This document shows, piece by piece, positions 1 through 11,456 of a stretch of 64,000 nucleotides of DNA. The stretch comes from Bilabrum cf. latius (lineage: Eukaryota > Bigyra: Bicosoecida > Bigyra > Bicosoecida). The stretch is from contig OZ237739.1 of NCBI GenBank assembly GCA_965178125.1, positions 124,001 to 188,000 of the forward strand. Reading direction: 5' to 3'. Position 1 is the first letter of the stretch; every line of letters begins with the position of its first letter. The notes beneath the pieces were generated by a model. The model did no database searches and had not been told where the DNA came from. It was given only the letters and a program-made list of their open reading frames with translations. The position numbers and the translations under genes were made by a program.

Positions 1-3000
1 GTTTCTTTAAGAGCAGGCAGGCCATCAGCCGCAGCACGTCCACCTGTGTTCCCCTGCCACTATCACCACCGCCGCCACCACTCGGTGCACCAGCCTGTCC
101 TTGGCTCTCGGCACCCGCCCGCGCGCTGCTGAATCGAAGCTTGGCTGCTGATGAAGCCTGAGCGGCCTTGCCTGGCTTCAAGCGTCCCTGTTCTTGGCCA
201 GTCCTGCCACTGCGGAGCAGCTGCCTGCCCATGCCCCAGTCGATCGGGGCCTCTGGACGGCTGGCCGCATCGCCGCTGTCCATCTGCAGCAGGGCACCCT
301 CTCCGCTCGTGAGCTCGTGCCAGCACCGCGCAAGCTTGTTACTGCTGCTCAGAATGGCGCCTTCCTTCCGTAGGTGAGCCGGGGACAGCTTCTTCAAGGT
401 GGCTCGCACCTCCGCCGTATACGCCGCCGCCCTGGTCTCCTTGGTCTTCGCGTTGGCACTGGAAATGAGCTATACCGGGGACAATGCCAGTGGCGGTGTA
501 GTGGTTGCAGTCCTGCCGCTCGGCTAGGAGCAGAACGGACCCGAGTACCCGCTTTCGCACAGGCACACCCACTCCATGTGCAGCATGGACTCGGTGTGAT
601 CGCTGTCAGGTGCCTGCTGCCTGACTGCGTGATCACGAACCGGGCTGTCGAGATCTAGCGACAGAGAGCACGCGCCATGCCCGCTGCAGACTGGTGCTTC
701 GTGGTTGCTGCCCGGTTCTCTGCAGGACTCTGCCCTGGTGCGTCCCCCCAGGCCCAGCACGGCACCGGCATGGCCTCTGAACTGCTCGCGGATCTTTGCT
801 GTGCTGGCCTCGGGGCGCACGACGTAGTTCTTGGTGACGATCAGGCTGAGCTCTTCGTACGACTACTTTGACCAGCCGTGCTTGCCCAAGCCACACCCGT
901 CGAACGGGGCCGCCTGCATGAGCTTCTTGCCCGTTCGCGTCATTGGCGGCAGGCACACCTGCCCCGTGGCATTCCCTCGGTGCGTGGAGGACGGCGCCGG
1001 CAGAACGACTCGCAGGGAGTAGGACAGCTTGCCTGCCTTAGACAGCTCGAGGAGCTCATCCCGCGTGGCCCCGATGCTTGCAGCGGGCACCATGTGGGCA
1101 GGGCTGGACCCGTCCTGCGGCAGCTCGCCGTGCCTGTTCACCTCCATGCCTGGGTGTGCGAGCAAGATGGACTCCAGTGGCGCCCCACCCCCACTTTGCG
1201 AGTACAAGAAGGCTCGTGCCTCGTATTTGGAGTTGTTGGTGCCGATCGTCTTGCCGCATCCCTCTATCAGACCTTCGAACGGCTGACTGGGCAGGGCAGG
1301 AGCATGCCAGCCGCCGCCAGCCGCAGGCACCACACCAGACGGCACCGCCATCAGCCCGGGCTCTGCAACCTCTCCCAGTTCCTGCTCCCTGGCCCATTCC
1401 TCCACTCTCTCCAAGTCCCAGTTGTATCTCTCGATGATGTCCTTGGGCTGCTCCCCGATCCCGTAGTACTCCGTCTGCGACCACTGGGAAGCGCCGGCTG
1501 CTGCCTGATCGGCCCCGCACGCCACCCGAGCGACCCGGAAATCGAAACTAGGGATGATCTGTCGCTTCAAGAAGGACTGCTTATGATAGGCCTTGCTTCG
1601 TGCCGTCAATATACCACCGTACAATCCTGTCACGGATGCTTCCGCATCCGTGCTAGCGCTGTAAGCAATCTGCAGCACGCCGAGCACGGCAGGCGAACCA
1701 CCCAACCCGTTTCCTGGCTGCGGCTGGTCTGAGTCAAGCAGTGCGCCGCCCACATGATCTGCAGGTGCGGCGAGGAGCAAGGATCGCTATTGCACGCCCT
1801 CGGTCCTAGCAGTCGCAGGAGGCCGGGTGGCTTCGCATGACAGCCCGGCTCCGTGCGGAGCCTGCGTGCAGGTCACCATGTTCCGCAGCGTGACGCCAAC
1901 GACCACCTGCTGTGGCGCAGTGACTCCATTTCCCTCCGGCCGCACAAAGACAGGCAGCTGCGAGGGTCCCTCGGGCTGTTTCCCGAGGCACTCTGCACTT
2001 GCGAGTCCCTTGTCGAGAGCGAGGGCCATCTCGGTGAGGCCGTCGGCCGCAGCGGCGGTTAGCACGTCTCGCGAGCGGGGAGGTAGCTCCCCAATGATGG
2101 TCTGAGTGGCGGCTGCAGTGACCATGAGTGACTCTCTCTGGTCGCGCAGGATGTTGCACGCAACGTAGAGGGCGTCGTTGTACTGCTTCGTGTGCTGCAG
2201 AGGGGCTGCCGCGTGCATGGCGTGCTGCGCCAACCGCTCTCTGTGCAGCTTGTAGGATGCCACCACCAGCTTGCCCAGGGATCGTAAGAGTCCAAGGACC
2301 GGAAATATCTTGCTGCCCAGCACGTCGTACTTGGTGGCCAGGGCTAGCTCTGCCGCCTTGAGCCCCGGTCCCTTTGCCAGCCACAGGGCGCCTGCACCTG
2401 CTGAGCGGAGCAGCTTCTTCCATGAGAACCCCTTGCTGCGAGCGCCGGCATCGATCTCGTCCTGGCTCGGCACGAAGTTCCCTAGTGCCATCACCACATC
2501 GCCGCACTCGTCACCTTGATACGGATCAATGCCCCCAGGCACCTGCACTGCACCCCGCTGCGCCGTGTCTCCGTCGGCGAAGCGAAGCACCCTTGCAAAG
2601 TCTCCCAGCACCACCCTGGACAAGGGATAGCCGTCTCGCATGGCCCGACTGCACCGCTGCAGACTGTTTAGGAGCGCGACAGCGGGATATTCCACAGCAT
2701 CGCTCGCCCCCACGATCCCTTGTATCTGCTCGATGAGTTCAGGGGTCTCGCTCACGGACTCCACCGCGATCTTGCCCGTGGAGCGCCAGAACTCGCCCTT
2801 GTCCCCCTCCGCGCTGATCCCCGACATGGCCTCCCCCGCTGGCGCCCCCAGGGCTCCGTGACTCAGCAGCACCAGCACCGCGTCAAGACCGCCCTCTCCG
2901 GTCTGCTGCAGCTTCTTGAGCGTCTCGCGGCCCTCTCTATCAGAGAGCGCGTACGACGTGGATTGCAGGAGGGAGAGCACAGTCAGAGTGGAATACTTGG

Positions 3001-4969
3001 CTGCCTCGCTGCCCCCTGCTGCCTCTGCCAGCTAAAAGGCAATGCTGTCGCCTTCGTTCGCCAGCAGGAATGCTTTGGAGATCGTGATTGACGCGATTCT
3101 AGTCAGATCGAGGGCCATCTGCGCCTTGGTCCATCGCTTCATGACCCGCTTGATCTTGCCACTCTTCTTGTGCGCCGCGATCGCATCTGCCGCGGCCTGG
3201 GCATTGAATGCGAGACGGGCCAAGTTCTCTGTCGGGTCAAAGTAGTCGGACGGGCGCCGGCGTCGCTCAAATGTGTCAGCCCGAGCGGCCACCGCGATCT
3301 GAATCAGGGCCAGCACGTCGTTGACAGCCTCGGGGATCGCAACGGAGAGCGGGTCGAATGCCTTGCCCTTCTTCTACGCTTTCTTCGCGCCCTCCTTCAC
3401 GCTGGCGCGCATAACCTGGTGGGCCTCCCCGAATATGTCGTGCGCCGGCACCTGAACGCCTGCCTGGAACAGCAGCGCGTCGATGGACATGGGCGCCTCG
3501 ACGATGTCGCGCCCCAGAGCCGCTGCCTGCCCCGGACTCAGGAGGCCGAGCTCTGCCAGGGACACTGCGCCCAGGAGGCCGGTGCTGTCCTGGTCCTCTG
3601 GGAGAATCTTGGACCGCTCCCCGAACATGAGGCACTGCTGCATCGCCTGCACGGTCCCTCGGTGCTCGGGCCGCGCGTGCTTCACGTTCTTGGACCTGTC
3701 CCGACTGAGGCTGTGGCCCGGCTGGAGGAGCCCCTGGAAGGCCCGCTGCTTGGTCGTGTCCGTCCAGAACACCCCGCGGGTCGTCAGCTTGGCGCACCAC
3801 GAATCTACCCAGTTGGACGAGGCGCTCCGTCGCACGAAGGGCAAAAAGGCCGCCATGCCCCCGGACCGAAGCACGTTGCGCAGCGGCGCCACGTTGCCGG
3901 CGCGCATGGCGTGCTCCGCCAGCGGGATCGTGGCATTTGTCCTGCTCTCGTAGTCAAATCGCACGTGGGTTTTCTTTGCATCATCCGAGATCGCTGCCTG
4001 CAAGTCTTCGTCCGGGAGCAGCTTGGAGGCGCAGGTGCTCGAGGCCCGCAGTCGCTTCGTTGGAGCAGCGCCAGGTTCGTACTAGCACGCTGGAATCGCC
4101 GCAGACGCCAGAATAGCGGCTACTTGTCCGTGGAATAGCTCCTCTTTCGCGGCCTGGCGAATACCATTCACGATCGTCTGCCGCACAGCGTTTCGCCACG
4201 TTCCTGAAGATGCAACTGCAGTGCCTTGCCGAGCTTCAATCAAATCAGAAGCCATCAAGTCCGGTATGGGGGCCAAGAATGCCTGGGGACACATACTTAG
4301 CACTAAATCAGACGGTTTGGTGATGCCGTCGCCGAACTATCCGCTTTCTGAAGACTAGTTTGCAGCAGCGACCACGGCATGCTGAAGCGGCTAGCAGACC
4401 TTCTGGCTCTAGACGCGCTGCGCGTCACTCAAGCGCGCATAAAGAGACAACGGCACCTTTGATATCTACTGATGCTCCCCTGCACGCTGGTTCTATTTGT
4501 GGGTCTGAAGAAGTTTGGTCATTTGCTCGATCATCAATGTCACTGCATCGGTTCCGATAGACGCAGCGGTAGCAGCCGTATTTATGGCAAACGCATGAGA
4601 TGACTGCATACTTGATTGCGTCTGAAGCAGCATTCCTTCCATGGGCGTGCTCTTGTCGGCTTCTGACTGGCGTTGCTTGCTCTCAGAAGCAGTTGCACTT
4701 GCTGCCGACAGGCTGCGCACGTGCGTTTCATGGCTTATCCTCGGGAGTATGTCGCTGAAACTACCGGAGCTGGCTAACACTATAGCAAGAACTACAAGGC
4801 CCTGCGACGATAGTGATTTCTACGGCGAAACATTGTCTCGGCTGAGGGGCCGTCATCGGCTGTTACCACAAATAGAAAGGCCGCACGAATCCGGCGATTT
4901 CACCGATGCCTCCGAGTCATTCTGATTCACACTCGCACAAAGAGAAACAACAAGGGCAATGTATCGCAT
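1..4969 (-). CDS. Large secreted or membrane protein with EGF-like motif, 3' part beyond left edge
   Basis: I do not recognise this family. One minus-strand frame is open, apart from TAG codons, from 4801 to base 1; in-frame TAGs lie for example at 4493, 4082, 3374, 3032, 1787, 863, 524 and 470 (low coordinate). There is no TAA or TGA in the frame. I propose a first exon 4904-4969 starting MRYIALVVSLCA (signal-peptide-like), a 102-nt intron 4802-4903 (donor TCG/GTGAAA, acceptor CAG/GGC, phase 0) and exon 2 from 4801, which begins with the hydrophobic stretch GLVVLAIVLASSG. The middle is mostly Ala-rich and helical-looking. Near 690-525 there is an EGF-like pattern, CSGHGAC followed by CLCESGYSGPFC. 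Ser/Thr/Gly-rich sequence follows to the window edge. About 1,600 codons are visible. The exon 1 model is tentative; a start inside exon 2 is possible. Confidence 0.6.
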
Positions 4970-6012
4970 CAATCGCCTCGAATGTCTGCTACGCCTCTCA
5001 CGATGACTCCTGCTAGCACCCGCACCTTGCTGCTCGTGGCCGCCGCACGAAGCCAGCGGCTCGCAGCAGTCATGCTGGCCTCCTGCTGGCGGACCCAAGG
5101 TCGTGCAGTACCCCCCTAGGATATATGCAGACTTTGGAATCGATGCTTGGACTGCGGGCAGGCTGCTTGTGTTCCGATTCAATGCGCGCAGCTGGGTCGC
5201 ACGCGAAATGAGACTCTTGGGGTGCAGTCGCACGCTACAATAACTCGAGTGGCTAGGCCCCAGCTGCATCAAATCAATACATGAAGTCCAGTGGACTGCA
5301 TGCTGCACCGCTGCGTTGCTAGGAGACGCGATGACGCGGGTGTGTGATACCTGGAAGCTGGCTCGCCTGACCCTGCGTAGTCTAGCGTGCCAGTGGGCCA
5401 GCGGAGGGAACGGGTAGGTGTGGGTGGGCCGGCGGTGGGAACAGGAAGGTGTGAGTGGGGTTGAGTGGGGCATCGAGGCAAGTCAGGCTGAAGAGCTTTG
5501 GAGGCTGGGGTCACCCCACACCACCGGCATAGGAACGCTGACTCAAGGACACCGGCAAGGGCCAGTTGCAGAGGAACGCTGACTCAAGGACACACCGGCA
5601 AGGGCCAGTTGCAGAGGAACGGGCGATTGCGACTGCGAGGCGGCCACTGGCCAGGCAGAGGAACGGGCGACTGCGAGGCGGCCAGGCAGAGCAGGCAGAG
5701 GAGCCACCCGACCCAGAGCGAATGAGCAGTGGCAAGGATGCGTGATGGCTGGCGTGATCCTGATACAACTACAGGCTACTCGACTCTTTGAAACGTGCTC
5801 TTCGCAGCGCAACCTAGGGTGGATGCAAGGCAATGGCAATGCGTGGGGAGGGCGTGCCCTGCCCCACCGCGATCCGATCTCTCTCCATCCACTGGCAGCT
5901 GCCTGTTCAATCCAATCCAAGCCAAAGAGCAATCGGAGCGTCACCCAAGGAACCGATTTCAAAAACCTCCTGTGTTCCCTGGCCGTCTGCTCCAGCCCAC
6001 TTCAGTTCCTCC
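4970..6012. other. Intergenic region with imperfect minisatellite
   Basis: No supported gene lies between the start of the left-edge gene and the end of ascorbate peroxidase; ORFs here are short and unrecognisable. It holds the repeat listed at 5531-5699. The rest shows no structure I can name. Confidence 0.5.
5531..5699. repeat. Imperfect tandem repeat, AGGAACG-led units
   Basis: Four units each start AGGAACG, at 5531, 5572, 5615 and 5659. The first two (41 and 43 bp) are near-identical and contain ACTCAAGGACA then CCGGCAAGGGCCAGTTGCAG. The last two are a diverged form with GCGAGGCGGCCA. A partial unit follows. It looks like a decaying minisatellite. Confidence 0.75.
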
Positions 6013-7329
6013 TCAGAATGCGCCTAGCTCGGACAGCTTCTTGTGCGCGGCGGCGTAGTCCTTGAAGAAAGCCTCCTGGTCCTCGGCGTACTTCTCCACG
6101 AAGGGCTTCATCTTCTCGTCCTCCACCATGGCCGCGTCCGTGGGCAGCACCAGCAGCCCGTCGGCGGGTGCCAGCAGGTTCTTGAAGTACGTGTTGTCGA
6201 ACTTGTTGGGCTCGGCCGTCCACGCGCCCTCGAAGCCGGAGCGGTCCTTGTGGCACCGTCCCAGGGTGTGGGCCCCGCTGAGGGCCACGATCTCCTGGTC
6301 GTTGAAGCCCATGCGGTAGAAGACGTCCCGGAGGTGGCCCGACTTCTTGGTCGCGTCGGGCAGGCGGCCCTCGGGGGCACAGTCGGCCTTGGTGGCGTCC
6401 TTGCGACCCGACTTGAACTCGATCGTGGGGCCGCCGGCATGCTCGATGGCCACGTAGCTCGCGAACTGCGGCACAAAAGAATCGAGGCTCAGGGCTCTGG
6501 CTATCAATGAATGACGAGGCATGGGATGGCGAAGGTGCTTCTTCTCGACTCCGGTGCTGACGTCATGCACGCAGAGGGGACCTTGCAAGGGCACTTTCGG
6601 ACTCACCTGGTATAGGTCGGCGTAAGAAATTCCCTCATACTTGGTCTTGAATGGCTCAAGTTTCTCCTCCGCCCACTTCAGGCCGGCGTTCGCGGCGTGG
6701 CCCATCTCGTCGAAGCGGATCGACGCGTTGGCGCCGCCAGTCTTGGTCTCCTTGTCAAAGGTACCGGCATCGTGCCTGCACAACAAAGTGGGAAGCAGAG
6801 ACACAATAATAGTAGCTGGAGCCTGTGCTCTCTGACCCCGGAAAGACATCGCTTATCCAGCTGACATGGCTGCATTGCTCGGAGAAGGCGCTGGCACCTT
6901 TGCACGCCTTCTGCGGCCAGCGCAGCACCCAGTAGTATCATAGCGGTGCATGTTTAAATCCAGGCACACAAAGTTGAGTCAGCTCCCGCGCGATATGAGA
7001 GCGCATCGTGTCCACGTGGTCACACCTAGCAAGCACGAACACCGGCGGATATCGCGCAGCGTGCCGCCCGCACCGATACAAGCAGAGCACGGTAGTGAAA
7101 TTCAGGACATGCATGAACGATATGTTCAGGAAAGCCAGCCGTTTGCCATCCCAAACGCAACATGTATCCGTGAGAGCAGGGCACCTGGCGTTGCACAGAC
7201 GGCGAAATCAAGCGAAACTCACCACCCAAGGCGCACCATGATCGGCTGGCAAGGCACCTCGTCGTACATCTTCTTGAGATCGGCGCGAAGGGCATCGAAA
7301 TCAACGGCGGGGGCGGCGGCAGCGGCCAT
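6013..7329 (-). CDS. APX: Ascorbate peroxidase (class I haem peroxidase)
   Basis: Reduces hydrogen peroxide using ascorbate. There are three exons: 7223-7329, 6607-6775 and 6013-6465, with GT-AG introns 6776-7222 and 6466-6606. The joined protein is 242 residues, close to the usual cytosolic length of about 250. The distal active site is split by intron 1 and reads MVRLGWHDAGTFD (Arg, Trp and His present). The proximal haem ligand is in [19 protein letters not shown] runs into [13 protein letters not shown] across intron 2, and the family C-terminus [18 protein letters not shown] is complete. It ends in TGA and has no in-frame TAG. There is no clear transit peptide (starts [11 protein letters not shown]), so it is probably cytosolic. 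It is divergent from the RAB5IF-like gene, with about 200 bp between start codons. APX is typical of photosynthetic eukaryotes but not confined to them. Confidence 0.95.
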
Positions 7330-7532
7330 GGTTCTTGACAGTCGGCTGGGACACTTGAATGCACGGCGGCAGGCAGCTGCGGATCGGCGGAGCATTTGTA
7401 ATGTGCAATAGTTCCAGGGGAATTGGGGGTGCCCCCGCTGTTCCCAAGGGAATTCCCCTGGTGGGAATCGTGTGACGAGGACGCCTACCACCACCACAGC
7501 AACTGCGAAAACCTCGCCGTTACTCTCGAACC
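7330..7532. promoter_or_regulatory. Shared divergent promoter with nested inverted repeats
   Basis: This 203-bp interval separates the start codons of the divergent APX and RAB5IF-like genes. It contains a perfect 11-bp inverted repeat, CCAGGGGAATT at 7414-7424 and AATTCCCCTGG at 7451-7461. Inside the loop are a GGGGG-TG-CCCCC hairpin (about 7425-7436) and a TTCCC-AA-GGGAA dyad (7441-7452). A regulatory role is inferred. Confidence 0.45.
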
Positions 7533-8267
7533 ATGCCAGTTGTCAAGCAGAAGAAGCGAGGCAACCGAGGGAAAAACAAACCCTCATCGAATGCAAAGGC
7601 GTCAGCCGGTGAATCTGGGTATGCGCAGCCAACATCCAGGAAAAGTGAATCCAACGAGGGAAGCGACAGCTGGAAGTCTCCGTTGAGCGAAGAAGCCAGG
7701 GAACGCAGAAAGCCTAAGTCGATACTCGCCGTGCTATCAATGGCATTTGATTTTTCCGTGGAAGAAGAATGGACCAGGGTTACTTTCCCGGAGCTGCCCA
7801 CCTTCATATTTTGGATGCGCCAGCTCGTTGCGATTGCCGCAGCCATCGCGTGCGGTATCGCACCGGTGACTGGGCTCCCTGCGATTGCTCTATGGGCAGC
7901 ATTGGATCTTGGTGGCGTTTGGCTGTACCTCCACAAGCTGACGATGGTGCAGCTGGCCCAGGGGGACGACGACGAGGCCGGAGAGGGCAGCGAGGGATCG
8001 AGCGATTTCGAGAGCTTTAAGCTGCAGTCGCTCATGATGGAAGGGGTCGGTCCGTCGATTGCGAATTTCTTGTTCTTCTGGACGTTTTTCTACAACCTGC
8101 TGCACGCCCCAGTGGGTGGTTCGGCAGTCGGGGGGGGAGGATCGGGGGCAGTCACCGGGGGCGATGTACTCGAGGAGGCGGCGGGTGTAGACGAAGAGGA
8201 AGCGGGGGAGTACGGTGAGGAAGATTATGGAGAGGAAGATGTGGGTGGCGGCGGGGATGAACTGTGA
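7533..8267 (+). CDS. RAB5IF: RAB5IF / C20orf24-family ER membrane protein
   Basis: A 244-residue protein of the RAB5-interacting-factor family, small polytopic membrane proteins linked to ER insertion and folding of multipass proteins. Residues 1-60 are basic and polar (MPVVKQKKRGNRGK). The conserved block follows: a motif with FPELPTFIFWMRQ, a hydrophobic segment LVAIAAAIACGIAPVTGLPAIALW, then LDLGGVWLYL. After an acidic linker, SLMMEGVGPSIANFLFFW leads into FFYNLLHAP, the family's final membrane segment. A long acidic Gly/Glu tail (GEYGEEDYGEEDVGG) is added after the family's usual end. It is a single exon ending in TGA without in-frame TAG. The ATG at 7533 was chosen because a stop precedes it closely and the basic N-terminus is typical. 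Confidence 0.85.
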   Translation: MPVVKQKKRGNRGKNKPSSNAKASAGESGYAQPTSRKSESNEGSDSWKSPLSEEARERRKPKSILAVLSMAFDFSVEEEWTRVTFPELPTFIFWMRQLVAIAAAIACGIAPVTGLPAIALWAALDLGGVWLYLHKLTMVQLAQGDDDEAGEGSEGSSDFESFKLQSLMMEGVGPSIANFLFFWTFFYNLLHAPVGGSAVGGGGSGAVTGGDVLEEAAGVDEEEAGEYGEEDYGEEDVGGGGDEL

Positions 8268-8662
8268 TGGTTGATGCATCAATGGCGTACTTGAATCTAC
8301 ACGCTTGCTTGGGGTGCAAATGGCTCCCGCGGCTCCAGTCATTGCGCGAGGAAGTACGCATTGAGCGGCCTAATGCCCGCATGGGTATTGCAGATCATTG
8401 CAGCTCGCTCCTGTGTTCAGATCATGCGTAATGGTTAGGACAAGGCAGCAAAACGCAACTGGAAGTGCACTCGTCATGCCAGTTGGGTCACCGGCTCGAT
8501 GATGCCGAGCGACTTCCGAAAGTAGAACTTGACAAGCACGCGCGAGCAGTCCCGAGCATTATCGCTTCTCTGCATCACTGCGCGTAAAGGCTTCACCTTA
8601 TTTGAGTTCCCGCCTCCCCTGGCACCACAAAGCTCTACCAATTAGTCTGCATTCAGGCGTCG
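8268..8662. other. Intergenic, nothing recognised
   Basis: A 395-bp gap between the RAB5IF-like stop and the first glycosyltransferase start. It is less GC-rich than the coding DNA. No repeat, RNA gene or convincing ORF was seen; it presumably holds the downstream gene's promoter. Confidence 0.5.
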
Positions 8663-9838
8663 ATGTCAAATGCTAAACCAGCGCATAGTGGGCTAAATCA
8701 CTTGAATTGGCAAAGAACTGGCCTCTTTGCCGCTGGATTCTTGCTCGTTACCATCCTGTCATGCCCATTCTTGGGGCTCATGCAAGATGTGTCGGTCGCA
8801 TACACCAACGCGCTTGCACGGCTGCGAGGCACTGGAGCGGAGGGACGCTGGCAGGGCAATCAAACCGTACTGGACAGCGGCGTCACCATCGTGCTGCTGA
8901 ATTATAAAAGACCAGACAACATCAGGAGCATCGTTAAGGCATACCTTGGCATGCCAGAGACCCTGGTTCGCAGCGTGCTGATTTTCAACAACAACCCCAT
9001 GGACGACCTGTCTGCCCTGACGGACCCTGGGCGAGGAGGCAGCTCGAGAGTGACTGTGTTGGGCGCGTCTGAGAACGTGGGTATCGGCAATAATCGTTTC
9101 TTCGCGGCATCGCTGTCCAAGACGCGCGCGGTCGTGTCGCAGGATGACGACCTGCAGCTGTCGCAGCGTGGCCTGGAGCAGCTGCTCATGCGTTGGCAGC
9201 AGGAGCCGGACAGGGTGCACGGGACATTCTGCAGAGGACCTAGACCGGACCCAGACGCCCGAGCACCCGCTCTGCCCGAGGGAGCGACCGAGGAAGTGAG
9301 GAGGAGGAGCAGGCCTTTCAGGTATGCGTGGGGCGAGCAGTCTCTGGCTGAGGAACAAGTGGCCCGGCAGAGGGGGCGGGTGGAGGCGTTGCAACGACTG
9401 GCCGGGGACAGCAGCGGGGCCATGGTCGACGGAACGTACTGGACGGCGCCGCGCGATCCGCTGCGGGCCCCCGGCATGTCGGACGCATAGGACCGTGCGT
9501 CTGCGTGCCCTGTGCTGATCACCCGGATTGTTGCTTTCGACCGCACGCGGGCGTACCAGTACTTCCGTTGGGTGCTCGAGATGCAGGACACAGTTCCAAA
9601 GCAGAAGCCGTTTGGGCACGGGGAGGACCTGCTGCTGTCGCTGCTGTCGGTGCGGGAGTCCGGGGGCAAGCTGAACCGGGTGTGGAGGGATCTGGTGGCG
9701 CAGGATGTCGCGGAGTTGCCAAGTCTGGGAGTGGGCGTGTCGGCCGTGAACAACGACCATGTTGAGTTCAGGAGCATGTACATGCGGCTGGCGTGCAACC
9801 GACTGGGGCTGCCTTGCTGGGACTGGATCGAGGGGTGA
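8663..9838 (+). CDS. Type II membrane glycosyltransferase-like protein, tandem copy 1
   Basis: 391 residues when the in-frame TAG at 9488 is read as Gln; the frame continues to TGA at 9836. An N-terminal anchor (WQRTGLFAAGFLLVTILSC, about residues 15-35) suggests a Golgi type II protein. The catalytic part resembles exostosin/GT64-like or GT2-like transferases: VTIVLLNYKRPDNI, then LIFNNNP, then ENVGIGNNRFF, and a DXD-type nucleotide-sugar/metal motif in AVVSQDDDLQL followed by WQQEPDRVHGTF. After the TAG come ITRIVAFDR and FGHGEDLLLSLL, which resembles the acidic acceptor-side motif of GT-A enzymes. The acceptor is unknown. A near-identical copy follows at 10117, about 280 bp downstream. Family assignment is from motifs only. 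Confidence 0.75.
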
Positions 9839-10116
9839 GGGGCGAGCGTGGCTCTCTGGCAGCCAGATGCCAATGGTTACGGAACCGCCATCCTGTAATT
9901 TTGCTTGCCTGTCTCCGATACCAGATGGGACGTTGATCGGTACCGGAGTTCAACAAGTTGCGTGCAATTTGATTTTCTGCGACATGTTCGTTGGGGAAAC
10001 CACGCAAACGCGCAGCTTTGGCGGCAATACGAACACACACCGCGGGTAATTCTGGATTCTGCGTATATTTTGGGTTGTTGGCTAGAGTACAAAGGCACAC
10101 ATTGGTCGCGAAAGTG

Positions 10117-11292
10117 ATGCCATCGAATAGCAAACCAGAGCACAATTGGTGGGTTCAGTCTAATTGGCGAAGAACTGGCCTTTTTGCCGCTGGATTCTTG
10201 CTCGTTGTCATCCTGTCATGCCCATTCTTAGGGCTCATGCAAGATGTGTCGGTCGCGTTCTCCAGTACACTTGCCAGGCTGCGAGGGGCCGAAGTGGAGG
10301 GACGCTGGCAGGGCAATCAAACCGTGCTGGACAGCGGCGTCACCATCGTGCTGCTGAATTATAAAAGACCAGACAACATCAGGAGCATCGTCAAAGCATA
10401 CCTTGGCATGCCAGAGACCCTGGTTCGCAGCGTGCTGATTTTCAACAACAACCCCACGGACGACCTGTCTGCCCTGACGGACCCTGGGCGAGGAGGCAGC
10501 TCGAGAGTGACTGTGTTGGGCGCGTCTGAGAACGTTGGTATCGGCAATAATCGTTTCTTCGCGGCATCGCTGTCCAAGACGCGCGCGGTCGTGTCGCAGG
10601 ATGACGACCTGCAGCTGTCGCAGCGTGGCCTGGAGCAGCTGCTCATGCGTTGGCAGCAGGAGCCGGACAGGGTGCACGGGACTTTCTGCAGGGGTCCCAG
10701 GCTCGATCCCCACAGGAAGCCACCCGCTCTGCCCGAGGGAGCGACCGAGGAAGACCGGAAGAAGAATGTACCGATCAGGTATGCGTGGGAGCATCAGATG
10801 TCGAACGAGCAAATGGCCCGGCAGAGGGGGCGGGTGGAGGCTTTGCAACGACTGGCCGGGGACAGCGGCGGGGCCATGGTCGACGGAACGTACTGGACGG
10901 CGCCGCGCGATCCGCTGCGGGCCCCCGGCATGTCGGACGCATAGGACCGTGCGTCTGCGTGCCCTGTGCTGATCACCCGGATTGTTGCTTTCGACCGTAC
11001 GCGGGCGTACCAGTACTTCCGTTGGGTGCTTGAGATGCAGGACACAGTTCCAAAGCAGAAGCCGTTTGGGCATGGGGAGGACCTGCTGCTGTCGCTGCTG
11101 TCGGTGCGGGAGTCCGGGGGCAAGCTGAACCGGGTGTGGGAGGCGCTGCTCGAGACCGAGGTGACGGAGCTGCCCGACCTCGGGGTGGGCGTGTCGGCCG
11201 TGAACAAGGACCACGAGCAGTTCAGGAGCATGTTCATGCAGTTGGCGTGCAACCGACTGGGGCTGCCTTGCTGGGATTGGTTGTATGGCTGA
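10117..11292 (+). CDS. Type II membrane glycosyltransferase-like protein, tandem copy 2
   Basis: 391 residues and very similar to the upstream copy along its whole length, including the DDDL motif, the membrane anchor and an in-frame TAG (10942) at the matching position. Differences concentrate at the extreme N-terminus (MPSNSKPEHNWW), in the segment after CRGPR (HRKPPALPEG against DARAPALPEG in copy 1), and near the C-terminus (WEALLETEVTELPDL against WRDLVAQDVAELPSL). The ATG at 10117 aligns with the copy 1 start. It ends in TGA. The retrotransposon's left end lies only 9 bp beyond the stop, so any 3' UTR must run into the element. Both copies look intact, which indicates a recent duplication under selection. 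Confidence 0.75.
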
Positions 11293-11301
11293 GCCAGGGC
11301 T

Positions 11302-11456
11302 TGATTCAATGGCACCCCTACTGACGAATACAGAGCATCCATGTACAGTGATGTTTGGGCCGATAGTGGTATACTGATCGGATCAATTCCGAGTACGAGC
11401 TGAGCGAGACCAGCGCTCTCACTTAGGGGAATTCAGAAGAAGATAAAGGAAATAAT
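11302..11456 (+). repeat. Split direct repeat A1 (left end of element)
   Basis: 155 bp matching A2 at 17821-17975, from TGATTCAATGGCACC to AAAGGAAATAAT. The Gag-like ATG at 11455 overlaps its last bases, so A1 probably carries the element's promoter or leader. Confidence 0.9.

Noticed and set aside
9490-9511. Glycosyltransferase copies as two separate ORFs each
   Set aside because: The second ORF is in the same frame directly after a TAG in both copies, with no start context; one protein with Gln at the TAG explains both.
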